From Brucella tritici (GTDB lineage Bacteria; Pseudomonadota; Alphaproteobacteria; Rhizobiales; Rhizobiaceae), in assembly GCF_902825325.1 (NCBI RefSeq), contig NZ_CADEAR010000005.1:186001-250000 (forward strand): a stretch of 64,000 bases of DNA, in the 5' to 3' direction. A model generated the notes under the pieces. That model worked only from the letters and a program-made list of their open reading frames with translations. It was not told the origin of the DNA and did no database searches. This document shows, one piece after another, positions 38,868-47,888 of the stretch (its first letter is position 1; each line of letters opens with the position of its first letter). Both the position numbers and the translations under genes were made by a program.

Positions 38868-41765
38868 TCAAGCCGCCGCAGCATCCAATTGTTCGCGGAT
38901 CATGCGGGTTGCTTCGTCCCGGCTCGTCGGCTGGCCGAACATAAAGCTCTGCACATATTCACAACCCATCTGGCGAAGCTGAAGCGCATCGCTTTCGCTC
39001 TCCACACCTTCGGTCACGACAGCAAGGCCCAGATCATGCGCCATGCTCACAATCGAGCGCAGCAAGGTGGCTTTCTGCGGCTGGTCGCCCTTCACGAACG
39101 ACCGGTCGATCTTGATGATGTCGAACGGGAAGCGCGTGAGATATGCCAGTGAGGAATAGCCCGTCCCGAAATCGTCAAGCGACAAGCCTATGCCCATCGC
39201 TTTAAGCCGGGCCAGGACATGCGTGGATTGTTCCGGATTTTCCATGAGAACGGATTCCGTCAGTTCAAGCTTGAGGCTGCCCGGATTGAGATGAATACGG
39301 GAGAGCACTGAACGGACATCATTGATGAGGTCCTGACGGATGAGTTGCGTGGATGAAAGATTGACTGAAACGAAAAGCTCAAGTTTTGGGAACAGTTCCT
39401 GCCACGCGAACAGGTCTTCCGCAGCCCTTTGCATCGCAAACAGACCAAGTTGAATGATAAGACCGGAATTTTCCGCAATTGGAATAAACTCCGAAGGCGA
39501 AATTGCGCCGCGCCGCGGATGTTCCCAGCGCATGAGCGCTTCGAAACCGGCAATCGTACCTTCATCAAGCTTGACGATGGGTTGGTAGACGAGGCTGATT
39601 TCGTCCCGTTCAAGCGCACGACGCAGATCGGACTCAAGCTGGAGCTTGTCGCTACCAATGGCTCTGAATGCCGGACGGAATGGTTCAATGCGATCGCCGC
39701 CAAAACGCTTGGCCTGATACATGGCAAGCTCGGCGTCCTTCACGAAATCTTCAGCGGTTGTCGCCGTTTTCGTCCAGGTAATCAGGCCGACGGATGACGT
39801 CAGAACGATTTCGCGCTTTGCATAGGCAATCGGTGCGCGCACGGCCTGACGCAGAGCTTCGGCGAATGATGCGATGCGTCCCGGATCGCTTTCAGACGCG
39901 AGCAGCAGCCCGAACTGGTCGGAAGACAGACGTGAGAGTGTATCCTGCGGCTTCATGAGGCGCGCCAGACGGCGTGAAATCGTAAGGAGGATCGTATCGC
40001 CTGCCGACATGCCAAGGCTGTCATTGACCTGTTTGAAGCGGTCTATGTCGATGATGAATACCGTCGGGTGCAGGTTGCTTTCCCCGCGGGCCATATTCAT
40101 GACATTGCTGAGACGGTCGAGGAACAATTCACGGTTCGGAAGGCCGGTCAGATTGTCGTGCACTGCATCGTGCAACAAGCGTTCTTCGGCCTTTTTCTGT
40201 TCCGTCACATTGACCAGCGTACCAACGCAACGCACCACTTCGCCATCCGAACCGATGACGGGGCGCGCCCGCAGCGCATACCAGTGATAGTGGCCGTCAT
40301 TGGCACGGAGCCGGAAAATCTGGCCGATGCGCCCGCGCCGGTTTTCCAGAATGGCATCAAGTGTCGAGCGGAAGCGGTCGCGGTCATCGGCATGCATGGC
40401 GGGAAGCCAGTTGCGCACCGGGCCTTGCAGGCTGTTGGCCGTATTGCCAAGATAATTGGCGATGTCCGGTGTGGTCACAACACGATCACGCGGTACGTCC
40501 CAATCCCAAACAATGTCCCCTGCACCGATGACGGCGAGAGCTTGTCGCTCCATGTCGGACAGAAGGCCCTGTTGCAGCGCTCCGCCAGCAAAGGCGTGCT
40601 GCATGACGGTAAAGCCGATCAGAAGAACGATCAGGACAAGACCGCCGCCAAGGGCAGGCTGCACGATATCATTATCGAGCCTGCCTGAAACCGTCATCCA
40701 GGCACCCAGCAACCATATGAGGGTAAGGAGCCAGGCTGGTATCAGCATGACGGCGCGATCATACCCTTTGACCGCCAGATAGCCGATAATGGCGACACCG
40801 GACACAACGGTAAGCGCCAGCGAAATACGCGCAATACCGGAAGCTACGGGCGGATCGAAGACGGCAACCCCTGCAAGTGCCAGTAGACCCAGCACCCATG
40901 TCACCGCGCCATAGCTGAAATGATCGTGCCAGCGGTTGAGATTGAGATAGGTGAACAGGAAAATCACAAGCGAGGCGGCAAGTGCCACTTCGGTGCCCGC
41001 GCGCCAGATTTGCTCATTGCCCGGCGTAATCTCCATCAGCTTGTTCCAGAAGCCGAAATCGACGCAGATATAGGCCAGAACCGCCCACGCAAGTGCGGCA
41101 GTAGCAGGAAACAGCGAAGTGCCCTTGACGACGAAAAGGATAGTCAGAAACAACGCCAGCAGGCCGGAAATACCCAGCAGAATGCCGCGATAGAGCGTGT
41201 AGGAATTAACAGCATCCTTATAGGCTTCCGGCTCCCACAGATAAAGCTGGGGCAGGTTGTGCGAAGACAGTTCGGCCACGAAGGTGACAACGCTGCCCGG
41301 GTTGAGCGTAATGCGGAAAACGTCTGCATCGGCACTTGGCTGGCGGTCGAGCGCGAAGCCCTCGCTCGGCGTGATCGATGCAATGCGCGGCGAACCAAGA
41401 TCAGGCCAGATGACGCCGGAGCCGACAAGACGGAAATGTGGAGCGACAATCAGACGGTCGATCTGCTCGTCGGTGGGATTTGCAATCGAGAAAGCGGCCC
41501 AGTCGCCGGATGCCTTGCTGTTCTGATCGGCCTGCACTTCGATGCGGCGGACAATGCCATCGGGCCCTGGTGCGGTCGACACCTGCACGCTCTCGCCCTT
41601 GTTGCGCAGAAGTTCGACTGCGCGAGACAGGTCGAGGGCAGTATCTTCCTTGGAAATCTTGATCGGTTCAATGGCCGATGCCTGAATGACCGAAACGGTC
41701 AGAAAAATCATGAGCGCAAGAAACTGCGCACCAGCAACAAACCATTTATCCGCAAAACCCGTCAC
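38868..41765 (-). CDS. Membrane 7TM-PAS-GGDEF-EAL protein, probable c-di-GMP phosphodiesterase
   Basis: The 965-residue protein has a signal/anchor helix, a periplasmic domain (about 35-180), seven or eight membrane helices (about 190-395), a PAS domain (about 415-520, ending GTLVNVTEQKKAEERL), GGDEF (about 540-700) and EAL (about 720-960). The GGDEF signature reads SSDQF, so cyclase activity should be lost. The EAL domain keeps EALMRW, LTESVLM, LDDFGTGYSS and IKIDRSFV, so c-di-GMP hydrolysis is expected. The position near thrC suggests the Brucella bpdA phosphodiesterase, from memory only. Its start overlaps the GNAT stop by four bases. Confidence 0.88.
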   Translation of the reverse strand: MTGFADKWFVAGAQFLALMIFLTVSVIQASAIEPIKISKEDTALDLSRAVELLRNKGESVQVSTAPGPDGIVRRIEVQADQNSKASGDWAAFSIANPTDEQIDRLIVAPHFRLVGSGVIWPDLGSPRIASITPSEGFALDRQPSADADVFRITLNPGSVVTFVAELSSHNLPQLYLWEPEAYKDAVNSYTLYRGILLGISGLLALFLTILFVVKGTSLFPATAALAWAVLAYICVDFGFWNKLMEITPGNEQIWRAGTEVALAASLVIFLFTYLNLNRWHDHFSYGAVTWVLGLLALAGVAVFDPPVASGIARISLALTVVSGVAIIGYLAVKGYDRAVMLIPAWLLTLIWLLGAWMTVSGRLDNDIVQPALGGGLVLIVLLIGFTVMQHAFAGGALQQGLLSDMERQALAVIGAGDIVWDWDVPRDRVVTTPDIANYLGNTANSLQGPVRNWLPAMHADDRDRFRSTLDAILENRRGRIGQIFRLRANDGHYHWYALRARPVIGSDGEVVRCVGTLVNVTEQKKAEERLLHDAVHDNLTGLPNRELFLDRLSNVMNMARGESNLHPTVFIIDIDRFKQVNDSLGMSAGDTILLTISRRLARLMKPQDTLSRLSSDQFGLLLASESDPGRIASFAEALRQAVRAPIAYAKREIVLTSSVGLITWTKTATTAEDFVKDAELAMYQAKRFGGDRIEPFRPAFRAIGSDKLQLESDLRRALERDEISLVYQPIVKLDEGTIAGFEALMRWEHPRRGAISPSEFIPIAENSGLIIQLGLFAMQRAAEDLFAWQELFPKLELFVSVNLSSTQLIRQDLINDVRSVLSRIHLNPGSLKLELTESVLMENPEQSTHVLARLKAMGIGLSLDDFGTGYSSLAYLTRFPFDIIKIDRSFVKGDQPQKATLLRSIVSMAHDLGLAVVTEGVESESDALQLRQMGCEYVQSFMFGQPTSRDEATRMIREQLDAAAA

Positions 41766-42382
41766 GAGCGTCCAACCTTGCCATTGATCATGCGGCTATC
41801 CGTCATACGTTTGTCGCTTTCTATAAGGGCAAAAAGCAGGTGATCCTGCCAGAAGCCGTTTATCTTGAGATAGGAACGCAGCAGTCCTTCTCTCTCAAAT
41901 CCGGCTTTTTCGAGAAGCCGTATCGAACGCTCGTTATGAGGGATACAGGCTGCTTCAATCCGGTGCAACCGGAGTTGGTCGAATGCGAAGGGGATAACCA
42001 GCGATAGGGCTTCGGTCATATAGCCTTTGCCGGCATATGGGGCACCACTCCAGTAACCGATCATGCCGTTCTGGCCGACGCCACGCCGGATATTGCCGAG
42101 CGTAATGCCGCCGACGAGCTTGTTGTCGCTATTGCGGAACACGAAAAACGGGTAGCCAGTCCCAGCGGAGATTTCATCCTGAAAACGTCGCATTCGATGA
42201 CGAAAGGCGCTCTTGGTGAGGTCGTCGTCGGGCCAGGTCGGCTCCCAAGGCGCAAGAAAGGCACGGCTTTGTTCCCGCAGGCTGGCCCAACTCGCAAAAT
42301 CACTCATCATCGGCTCGCGCAGATAAATGCGCTGCCCACGCAGAACGGTCGGATTGCTTCTACGGAAGGGCAGGCCGATCAT
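41762..42382 (-). CDS. GNAT-family N-acetyltransferase (RimJ/RimL-like)
   Basis: The 206-residue protein has the RimJ/RimL pattern: LRGQRIYLREPMMSDFASWA, then IGYWSGAPYAGKGYMTEAL (acetyl-CoA loop) and RIEAACIPHNERSIRLLEKA. It may acetylate the N-terminus of a ribosomal protein or another amine. ATG 42382 is preferred to the TTG at 42397. It precedes the phosphodiesterase gene with a four-base overlap and follows a degenerate octamer locus. Confidence 0.88.
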   Translation of the reverse strand: MIGLPFRRSNPTVLRGQRIYLREPMMSDFASWASLREQSRAFLAPWEPTWPDDDLTKSAFRHRMRRFQDEISAGTGYPFFVFRNSDNKLVGGITLGNIRRGVGQNGMIGYWSGAPYAGKGYMTEALSLVIPFAFDQLRLHRIEAACIPHNERSIRLLEKAGFEREGLLRSYLKINGFWQDHLLFALIESDKRMTDSRMINGKVGRS

Positions 42383-42390
42383 GACGGGAT

Positions 42391-42488
42391 AAGGCAATAT
42401 GGCAGTAAGTCAGTAAGGCAGTAGGGAAGGGTGGACGTATTCGCCGAGCTAAACATACTGCCCTACTCCCCTAATGCCCTATTGCCTT
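42391..42488. repeat. Degenerate octamer repeats in inverted arrangement
   Basis: Five octamers (AAGGCAAT, ATGGCAGT, AAGTCAGT, AAGGCAGT, AGGGAAGG) run from 42391 to 42430. After a 26-base spacer four opposite-strand octamers (ACTGCCCT, ACTCCCCT, AATGCCCT, ATTGCCTT) fill 42457-42488. It is the decayed relative of the array at 38811, between the M16 peptidase stop and the GNAT start. Confidence 0.75.
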
Positions 42489-42490
42489 AA

Positions 42491-43783
42491 TTATACAGCG
42501 ATTTTCCTCGCATGTGCGCTGGTCGACAGGGCGTCCGATAGCCCGTCGAAGCTCATCAGGCGTCCAATAGGGCCGACACCGGCGATAGTGGGCTTGCTGT
42601 CAAGGAACAGGCGCCCGGCCAGATCGGTCAGCCGTTCAGGCGTAATCAGAGAGAGGCGGTCCATCAACTCGCTGTTCTCGACAGGACGACCATAGAGAAG
42701 GAACTGGCGTGCCATCTGTCCTGCGCGACTTGCAGCGCTTTCCTGTGACATGAGAAGGCTTGCACGATACTGAGCGCGTGCGCGGTCCACTTCTTCCAGG
42801 CTTATGGAGTCGGCCGCCTTATGCAGTTCATCGATCAGGACGGGAACCAGTTCGACCAGCTCATCGCGACCCGTTGCGGCATGAATGCCGAACAAGCCAG
42901 TATCTGAAAAGCCCCAATGGAAGGCATAAACCGAATAGCAGAGACCGCGCTTCTCGCGCACCTCCTGGAAAAGACGCGAAGACATGCCGCCGCCGAGCAC
43001 CATCGACAGGAGCTGCGAGGCATAGAAATCGCGGACATGGTAGGCACGGCCTTCGAAGCCGATCAGAACCTGTGCATCCATGAGTTCGCGATTTTCACGG
43101 AAATCACCGCCAACATAGTGAGCAAGATCAAGGGTCGGCGCTGTATTGTGGGCGCGGAAACCGCCGAGGCGTTTTTCGACTTCCTTCACGAACGCATCGT
43201 GATCGACACCGCCCGCAGCCGTCACGACCATGCGGTCGGCGCTGTATTGTTCATCCATATACTGGCGCAGATCGGCGGAGGTGAAAGACATCACCGTCTC
43301 AGGTTCGCCGAGAATGGCGCGCCCGATCGGCTGGTGGCGATAGGCTGTTTCCGTGAAACGGTCGAAAACGATATCGTCGGGCGTGTCGTGCGCCGCGCCG
43401 ATTTCCTGCATGATGACCTGTTTCTCGCGTTCCAGTTCAGCTTCATCGAATTTGGATGCGGTCAGGATATCAGAGAGAATGTCGATAGCCAGCGGCACGT
43501 CATTGCGCAGAACACGCGCATAATAGGATGTGGTCTCGACGCTGGTGGCAGCATTTATCTCGCCGCCGACATTTTCAATATCTGATGCTATTTGCCAGGC
43601 AGTGCGGTTTTCGGTTCCCTTGAATGCCATATGCTCGAGAAGATGAGCAATGCCATGCCTGTCGGCAGCTTCGTTTCGCGCACCGGCCTTGACCCAGATT
43701 CCAAGCGCCACGCTTTCCACGTGGGACATTGTATCGGTGGCTATCGTCAATCCATTGGAAAGACGCGTTACTTCAACACCCAT
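42491..43783 (-). CDS. M16-family zinc peptidase (mitochondrial processing peptidase-like)
   Basis: The 430-residue protein has the inverted zinc motif HLLEH (H47, E50, H51) in GIAHLLEHMAFKGTENR and the downstream Glu in NVGGEINAATSVETTSYY. LGGGMSSRLFQEVREKRGLCYSVYAF is split across the second lobe. Alphaproteobacterial members resemble mitochondrial processing peptidase; the substrates here are unknown. ATG 43783 is used; a TTG two codons upstream is unlikely. It follows thrC on the same strand by 54 bases, as in other Rhizobiales. Confidence 0.93.
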   Translation of the reverse strand: MGVEVTRLSNGLTIATDTMSHVESVALGIWVKAGARNEAADRHGIAHLLEHMAFKGTENRTAWQIASDIENVGGEINAATSVETTSYYARVLRNDVPLAIDILSDILTASKFDEAELEREKQVIMQEIGAAHDTPDDIVFDRFTETAYRHQPIGRAILGEPETVMSFTSADLRQYMDEQYSADRMVVTAAGGVDHDAFVKEVEKRLGGFRAHNTAPTLDLAHYVGGDFRENRELMDAQVLIGFEGRAYHVRDFYASQLLSMVLGGGMSSRLFQEVREKRGLCYSVYAFHWGFSDTGLFGIHAATGRDELVELVPVLIDELHKAADSISLEEVDRARAQYRASLLMSQESAASRAGQMARQFLLYGRPVENSELMDRLSLITPERLTDLAGRLFLDSKPTIAGVGPIGRLMSFDGLSDALSTSAHARKIAV

Positions 43784-43837
43784 AAGCAAACTGCTCCCTG
43801 CATTCCCGCTCTGGTTCTCGTCTCGGAGCCGGTCTTT

Positions 43838-45229
43838 TTAAGCTCTCGAATGGCGGCGAACGTATTCTTCCACGATTTTCAGGTCGTTGTGAAGAACTGT
43901 GAAGCTTTCTTTTCGTTGCATCAAGTCCGAAAGCCATGCTGGAAGCTGCGGCTCGACACCACTGGCAGCCTTTACGGCATCGGGGAATTTGGCCGGATGC
44001 GCGGTTGCAAGAACAACCATCGGTGCAGCATCGGACACATTTTCGCGAGCGACCTTCACGCCGATTGCCGAATGCGGATCAAGCAGATAGCCGTCCGCCT
44101 CAAGCACGGATTTGATCGTTGCTGCGGTCTCGTCGACAGTCGAACGGCTGGCCGAGAATTCGCTACGGATCGCCGAAAGAGGCTTTTCGGAGATCGAAAA
44201 GCCTCCCGACTGCTTCAGGCTGTCCATCAGGCCGCGCAATGCTGCCGCATCGCGTCCATGCGCTTCGAACAGGAGACGTTCGAAGTTCGAGGAGATCTGG
44301 ATATCCATCGACGGCGATGTCGTCTGTGCAACACCGCGCATTTCATACGCGCCGGTTTCCAGCGTGCGCGAGAGAATGTCGTTGTCGTTGGTGGCGATAA
44401 TCAGCTGGTTGATGGGCAATCCCATGCGCTTGGCCACATAGCCTGCGAAAATATCGCCGAAATTACCAGTCGGCACGGTGAAAGATACAGCGCGATCCGG
44501 CGCGCCGAGGCTCAGTGCGGCCGTAAAATAATAGACAACCTGCGGCATGATGCGCGCCCAGTTGATCGAGTTCACACCCGAAAGCGACAGCGCATCACGG
44601 AACTGAAGGTCGTTGAACATACCTTTCACAAGGTTTTGGCAATCGTCGAAATTGCCTTCGATGGAAAGGGCATGGACGTTGGAAAAACCGGATGATGTCA
44701 TCTGGCGCTGCTGCACCGGCGATACGCGACCGTTCGGGAACAGAATAAAGATATCGGTATTGTCGCGACCACCAAAGGCTTCAATGGCTGCGCCGCCCGT
44801 ATCGCCCGATGTGGCGCCGACGATAGTTGCACGTTCGCCGCGCTGTGCCAGCACATAATCCATCATGCGGGCGAGAAGCTGCATGGCGACGTCCTTGAAG
44901 GCGAGCGTCGGACCATGGAAGAGTTCAAGCACGAATTCGTTTGCGCCCGTCTGCACCAGCGGGCAGACCGCATCGTGGCGGAAAGTGCCGTAGGCTTCAT
45001 GTACCATGCGACGGAAATCCGAATGCGGAATTTCGCCGTCGACAAATGGAGTGAGCACCGCCAGCGCAATATCCACATAGGATTTTCCGCGCAGATCGCG
45101 GATCTGTTCTGGCGAAAACTGGGGATAATCCTGCGGCAGATAGAGACCGCCATCCCGGGCGAGACCGGCGAGCAATGCATCGCTGAACCCCAGGACCGGC
45201 GCTTCCCCACGCGTGCTTACATATTTCAT
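43838..45229 (-). CDS. thrC: Threonine synthase
   Basis: ThrC converts O-phosphohomoserine to threonine with PLP. The 463-residue protein begins MKYVSTRGEAPVLGFSDALL. The PLP lysine is Lys112 in GPTLAFKDVAMQ, and VGATSGDTGGAAIEAFGGR is the phosphate-binding loop region. An ATG five codons upstream (45244) is possible. thrB lies 8 kb away on the plus strand, so the pathway is not one operon here. Confidence 0.96.
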   Translation of the reverse strand: MKYVSTRGEAPVLGFSDALLAGLARDGGLYLPQDYPQFSPEQIRDLRGKSYVDIALAVLTPFVDGEIPHSDFRRMVHEAYGTFRHDAVCPLVQTGANEFVLELFHGPTLAFKDVAMQLLARMMDYVLAQRGERATIVGATSGDTGGAAIEAFGGRDNTDIFILFPNGRVSPVQQRQMTSSGFSNVHALSIEGNFDDCQNLVKGMFNDLQFRDALSLSGVNSINWARIMPQVVYYFTAALSLGAPDRAVSFTVPTGNFGDIFAGYVAKRMGLPINQLIIATNDNDILSRTLETGAYEMRGVAQTTSPSMDIQISSNFERLLFEAHGRDAAALRGLMDSLKQSGGFSISEKPLSAIRSEFSASRSTVDETAATIKSVLEADGYLLDPHSAIGVKVARENVSDAAPMVVLATAHPAKFPDAVKAASGVEPQLPAWLSDLMQRKESFTVLHNDLKIVEEYVRRHSRA

Positions 45230-45426
45230 TTCTTGGGCCTTCATTTCAGATCGGCGCGGTTTTGAGCCGGGTAATGCAATAGAGCCTCCCTAAAAAAGCC
45301 GCAAGGTTTTAAAGCATGTTGACGTGTATGGGGTTGCTCTCCGGAGCAAAAAACGGGAAAACGTCATCGCGCTACACACATGCGTGATGTAGAAGACAGG
45401 TCGATCAGTGCAGGGAAGCCCGGTTT

Positions 45427-46017
45427 ATGCAAACAGCACCACAGAATCGTTCATCGTTGTTTCCAGTCTTTGCAACGGTTTTGCTCGCAGCCCTCGCAGG
45501 CTGCACAACCAGTGGCACTGATAAGGCCGCCGACGGAGGCTCAGGTTCTTCGTTGACCACGCCCGCCTCTACCAGCGACCAGCGCATCAAGGAATCCGAG
45601 TTGCGCGCTTTCTGTCCCTCGGTTTCGCTGCGTGACGGTACGGCCTTCTTCAGTACATATGAAAAAGGTGGTGATAAGGATCCCGCACGTGTGATCTATC
45701 AGGCCGCTCTGACCGATACGACCCGTGCCTGCCAGTATGGCGCCGGGACTATGACGATTGACGTTGCCGCTGCCGGCAAGGTCGTACCCGGACCAAAATA
45801 CAAGAGCGGCACCATCACCATGCCAATCCGCGTTGCCGTCCGCCAGGGCGATCAGGTTATCTATTCCAAGCTGCACAAGCAGGCGGTTACGATAGCCAAT
45901 GGAGATACCGCTACACAGTTCGTCTTCAATGACAAGGCAATCACCGTGCCGATGACGGAAAAGAACAATATCCAGATTTTCGTAGGCTTCGACGAAGGTC
46001 CTTACGACACGAAATAA
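45427..46017 (+). CDS. Putative lipoprotein
   Basis: The 196-residue protein has a lipobox LAALAGC with the lipidated Cys at position 26, then a Gly/Ser/Thr linker and a beta-rich domain of about 140 residues. No enzyme motif is seen. Conserved hypothetical lipoproteins of this size are common in Brucellaceae. A strong bidirectional hairpin follows. Confidence 0.8.
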   Translation: MQTAPQNRSSLFPVFATVLLAALAGCTTSGTDKAADGGSGSSLTTPASTSDQRIKESELRAFCPSVSLRDGTAFFSTYEKGGDKDPARVIYQAALTDTTRACQYGAGTMTIDVAAAGKVVPGPKYKSGTITMPIRVAVRQGDQVIYSKLHKQAVTIANGDTATQFVFNDKAITVPMTEKNNIQIFVGFDEGPYDTK

Positions 46018-46061
46018 TGATTTGCCGTCAGGCGCTTGATCATGAAATCGTTCTTTTAGTT

Positions 46062-46093
46062 ATAATGCGCGGAAAGATATTTCCGCGCATTAT
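46062..46093. terminator. Strong hairpin after the lipoprotein gene
   Basis: A 14-bp perfect stem (46062-46075 with 46080-46093, core GCGCGGAAA/TTTCCGCGC) with a GATA loop is followed by TTAATTTT. It can terminate the lipoprotein gene and, from the other side, the minus-strand gene at 46284. Confidence 0.85.
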
Positions 46094-46283
46094 TTAATTT
46101 TGGCCTTCCCATTTAATAACAGTCGACTTGACGTTTTGCTCAGTGGCCCGACAAAAACTTACGGAGTGCATGCTTGGCACGTTGACTGCCATGGTCATTA
46201 GAGACTGTGGGAAACGAAACCTTTTACGGTATCAATATAACAGACATGATTTTCTTGATCCTGGTTGTCGAATAAATTTGCGG

Positions 46284-47312
46284 TTATGCATCGATGAACA
46301 AGGATGCTGCATTCTCGAAAACGGTTCGTGGCAGCGCACGTAGCTCGGACGCCTCATATGGAAGATGTTTAAAGTACGTGGTCGTCAATTGGGCGACGGT
46401 TTCTGCCTGCGCACGATCACGTTGACGCTTAACTGGTTCACGATCTCCCCTTTGGGAGATCCAGAATTTATGAGCGGCAAAAATACGTGGGTCCGGAGCG
46501 ACTATACGCAAAGGCTCGCCCTTTTCATCAATCGCAATTGCCTCGAAGGGTGGCGAATTTTCGAGCCAATCAAGCCCTTCGATCGCAGCGGCAACAAGTT
46601 CATCTTCACCGTTGCCAATGCTTTCACGGTTTTCCCTCCAAATGGGTTTGGCCGGAGGTTTGATTAAGTCAACCAAATATCCCTCTCGGTTCGCGGCGCG
46701 ATAGCTGGAACGAGTACGTTCAAAAGATTTATCGACTTTCTTCAGAAGGCCGAGAAGTGAGTTATTCTTTATGTCGTCATCTACGACCATTTTGAGAGAA
46801 CGGCGCGCATCCATGAGCAGATCAATATCTTCAGTGGCGGTGATGCCTGGATCTACAAACACACCGGCGATTGCTTCGTAAGCAAATATCGCGTTAGTAC
46901 CAACGATCCGAATCCCGGCACCAAGCAAGCCAGCATTGTCGACGGCTCGAATAATCCGTGCCGTAAGATGAGGTACGCGGCCAAGCCGTAGTGCGCGATT
47001 AACAGCTGTCTGGCGTTCCATTTGGGATTTGCGCGCGCTCAAGACCTCTTGAGCGGCTTGACGAGCTGCATCCCATTTGACTTTTATCGCCTCAGTTTCT
47101 GGTGAGCGGCGACCTTCCACCTTTTGGCGTCTGACTCCGGCAGAATTATAATAGCTGCGCATCAAATGCTCGGTTCCGCCAACAGTATGCCAAACTAATG
47201 AACCACGGAAGCTTTTGACCGTTGCAGATGCTTGCTGAAAGGCTTCATAGCGTTGATCGGAATTAACCTTTTCACGCCTCTGATCATTATTTAGTTCTAT
47301 AAAATCAATCAT
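46284..47312 (-). CDS. Nucleotidyltransferase-fold protein (NTP_transf_8-like)
   Basis: The 342-residue protein has a charged N-terminal helical region (about 1-130), then RIVGTNAIFAYEAIAG (about 135-150) and TEDIDLL (D162, D164), the G[ST]..D.D pattern of nucleotidyltransferases. APDPRIFAAHKFWIS near 270 aligns with APERYAVHKLIVS of the gene at 53430, so both belong to one family, best matching NTP_transf_8. The function is not established. The ATG at 47312 is preferred to a TTG at 47366. The gene lies in AT-rich DNA with poor ribosome sites, suggesting transfer. Confidence 0.75.
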   Translation of the reverse strand: MIDFIELNNDQRREKVNSDQRYEAFQQASATVKSFRGSLVWHTVGGTEHLMRSYYNSAGVRRQKVEGRRSPETEAIKVKWDAARQAAQEVLSARKSQMERQTAVNRALRLGRVPHLTARIIRAVDNAGLLGAGIRIVGTNAIFAYEAIAGVFVDPGITATEDIDLLMDARRSLKMVVDDDIKNNSLLGLLKKVDKSFERTRSSYRAANREGYLVDLIKPPAKPIWRENRESIGNGEDELVAAAIEGLDWLENSPPFEAIAIDEKGEPLRIVAPDPRIFAAHKFWISQRGDREPVKRQRDRAQAETVAQLTTTYFKHLPYEASELRALPRTVFENAASLFIDA

Positions 47313-47339
47313 ATCAACATAACCGACATAATTTACAAC

Positions 47340-47390
47340 AAACTGTTGCAGGCGCAGATTATGCAAATTTAATCAACGTTGCAACAGTTT
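47340..47390 (-). promoter_or_regulatory. Inverted repeat upstream of the nucleotidyltransferase gene
   Basis: AAACTGTTGCA (47340-47350) and TGCAACAGTTT (47380-47390) form a perfect 11-bp inverted repeat, 28 bases upstream of the ATG at 47312. The AT-rich bases beyond it (to about 47455) are promoter-like. It may be an operator; the binding protein is unknown. Confidence 0.45.
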
Positions 47391-47457
47391 CGATTGATAA
47401 TATTGTTATGTGTTGATCATATTGAAATTAATGTTCTTTTTTAGATTAAACGACTGT

Positions 47458-47565
47458 ATGCCGTCAGATGAACTGAGTGGTTCAGCCGCGCGCACGAAGA
47501 TGTATGGCGCCGGTAACGATCCGTTTGCGGAGAACAAGGCAGAAGCGCAGCAAAGCCGTCGTTGA
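47458..47565 (+). CDS. Possible small protein, 35 residues
   Basis: ATG at 47458 opens a frame ending in TGA at 47565. The product (MPSDELSGSAARTKMYGAGN..) is polar, with GC-rich codons in contrast to the AT-rich sequence before it. No clear ribosome site precedes it, so it could instead be the tail of a decayed gene. I recognise no family. Confidence 0.3.
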   Translation: MPSDELSGSAARTKMYGAGNDPFAENKAEAQQSRR

Positions 47566-47675
47566 AAAGTTTGATTGCGCCAATGCTTGTGAATAAATGC
47601 AGATCGATAAAATTCGAATTAAATGCGACTGCCTGCGTGAAATGAATGGCAACAGATTTACGCTAGTGTGTTCTC

Positions 47676-47861
47676 ATGAAACAGAAATATGAACGCATTC
47701 TTGAACCGACGGACACCTGGGCGATCTTCGATACGTCCACTGGCGAGCCCGTCATCATGGGAACCCGTATGTTGATCGGCCTCTCTGAGAGTGAAGCCGA
47801 AGAGCTGCTGGCAATTCTCAATGCCCCGCCCAAGGGGCGCAACAAGCAATCCGCCGCCTGA
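47676..47861 (+). CDS. Small conserved-looking hypothetical protein
   Basis: A 61-residue acidic protein with ordered-looking sequence (WAIFDTSTGEPVIMGTRMLI, then LSESEAEELLAILN) and a basic C-terminal tail. The codon use fits the host. The ribosome site is weak. It converges on the HAD gene and marks the right edge of the AT-rich islet. I do not recognise a function. Confidence 0.55.
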   Translation: MKQKYERILEPTDTWAIFDTSTGEPVIMGTRMLIGLSESEAEELLAILNAPPKGRNKQSAA

Positions 47862-47888
47862 CAATAGCCAGGCGTCGGATCAATTCAC

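Noticed and set aside
46128-46343. 71-codon plus-strand frame in the AT-rich islet
   Set aside because: Overlaps the end of the nucleotidyltransferase gene, no ribosome site, and the translation has many Cys with no pattern.
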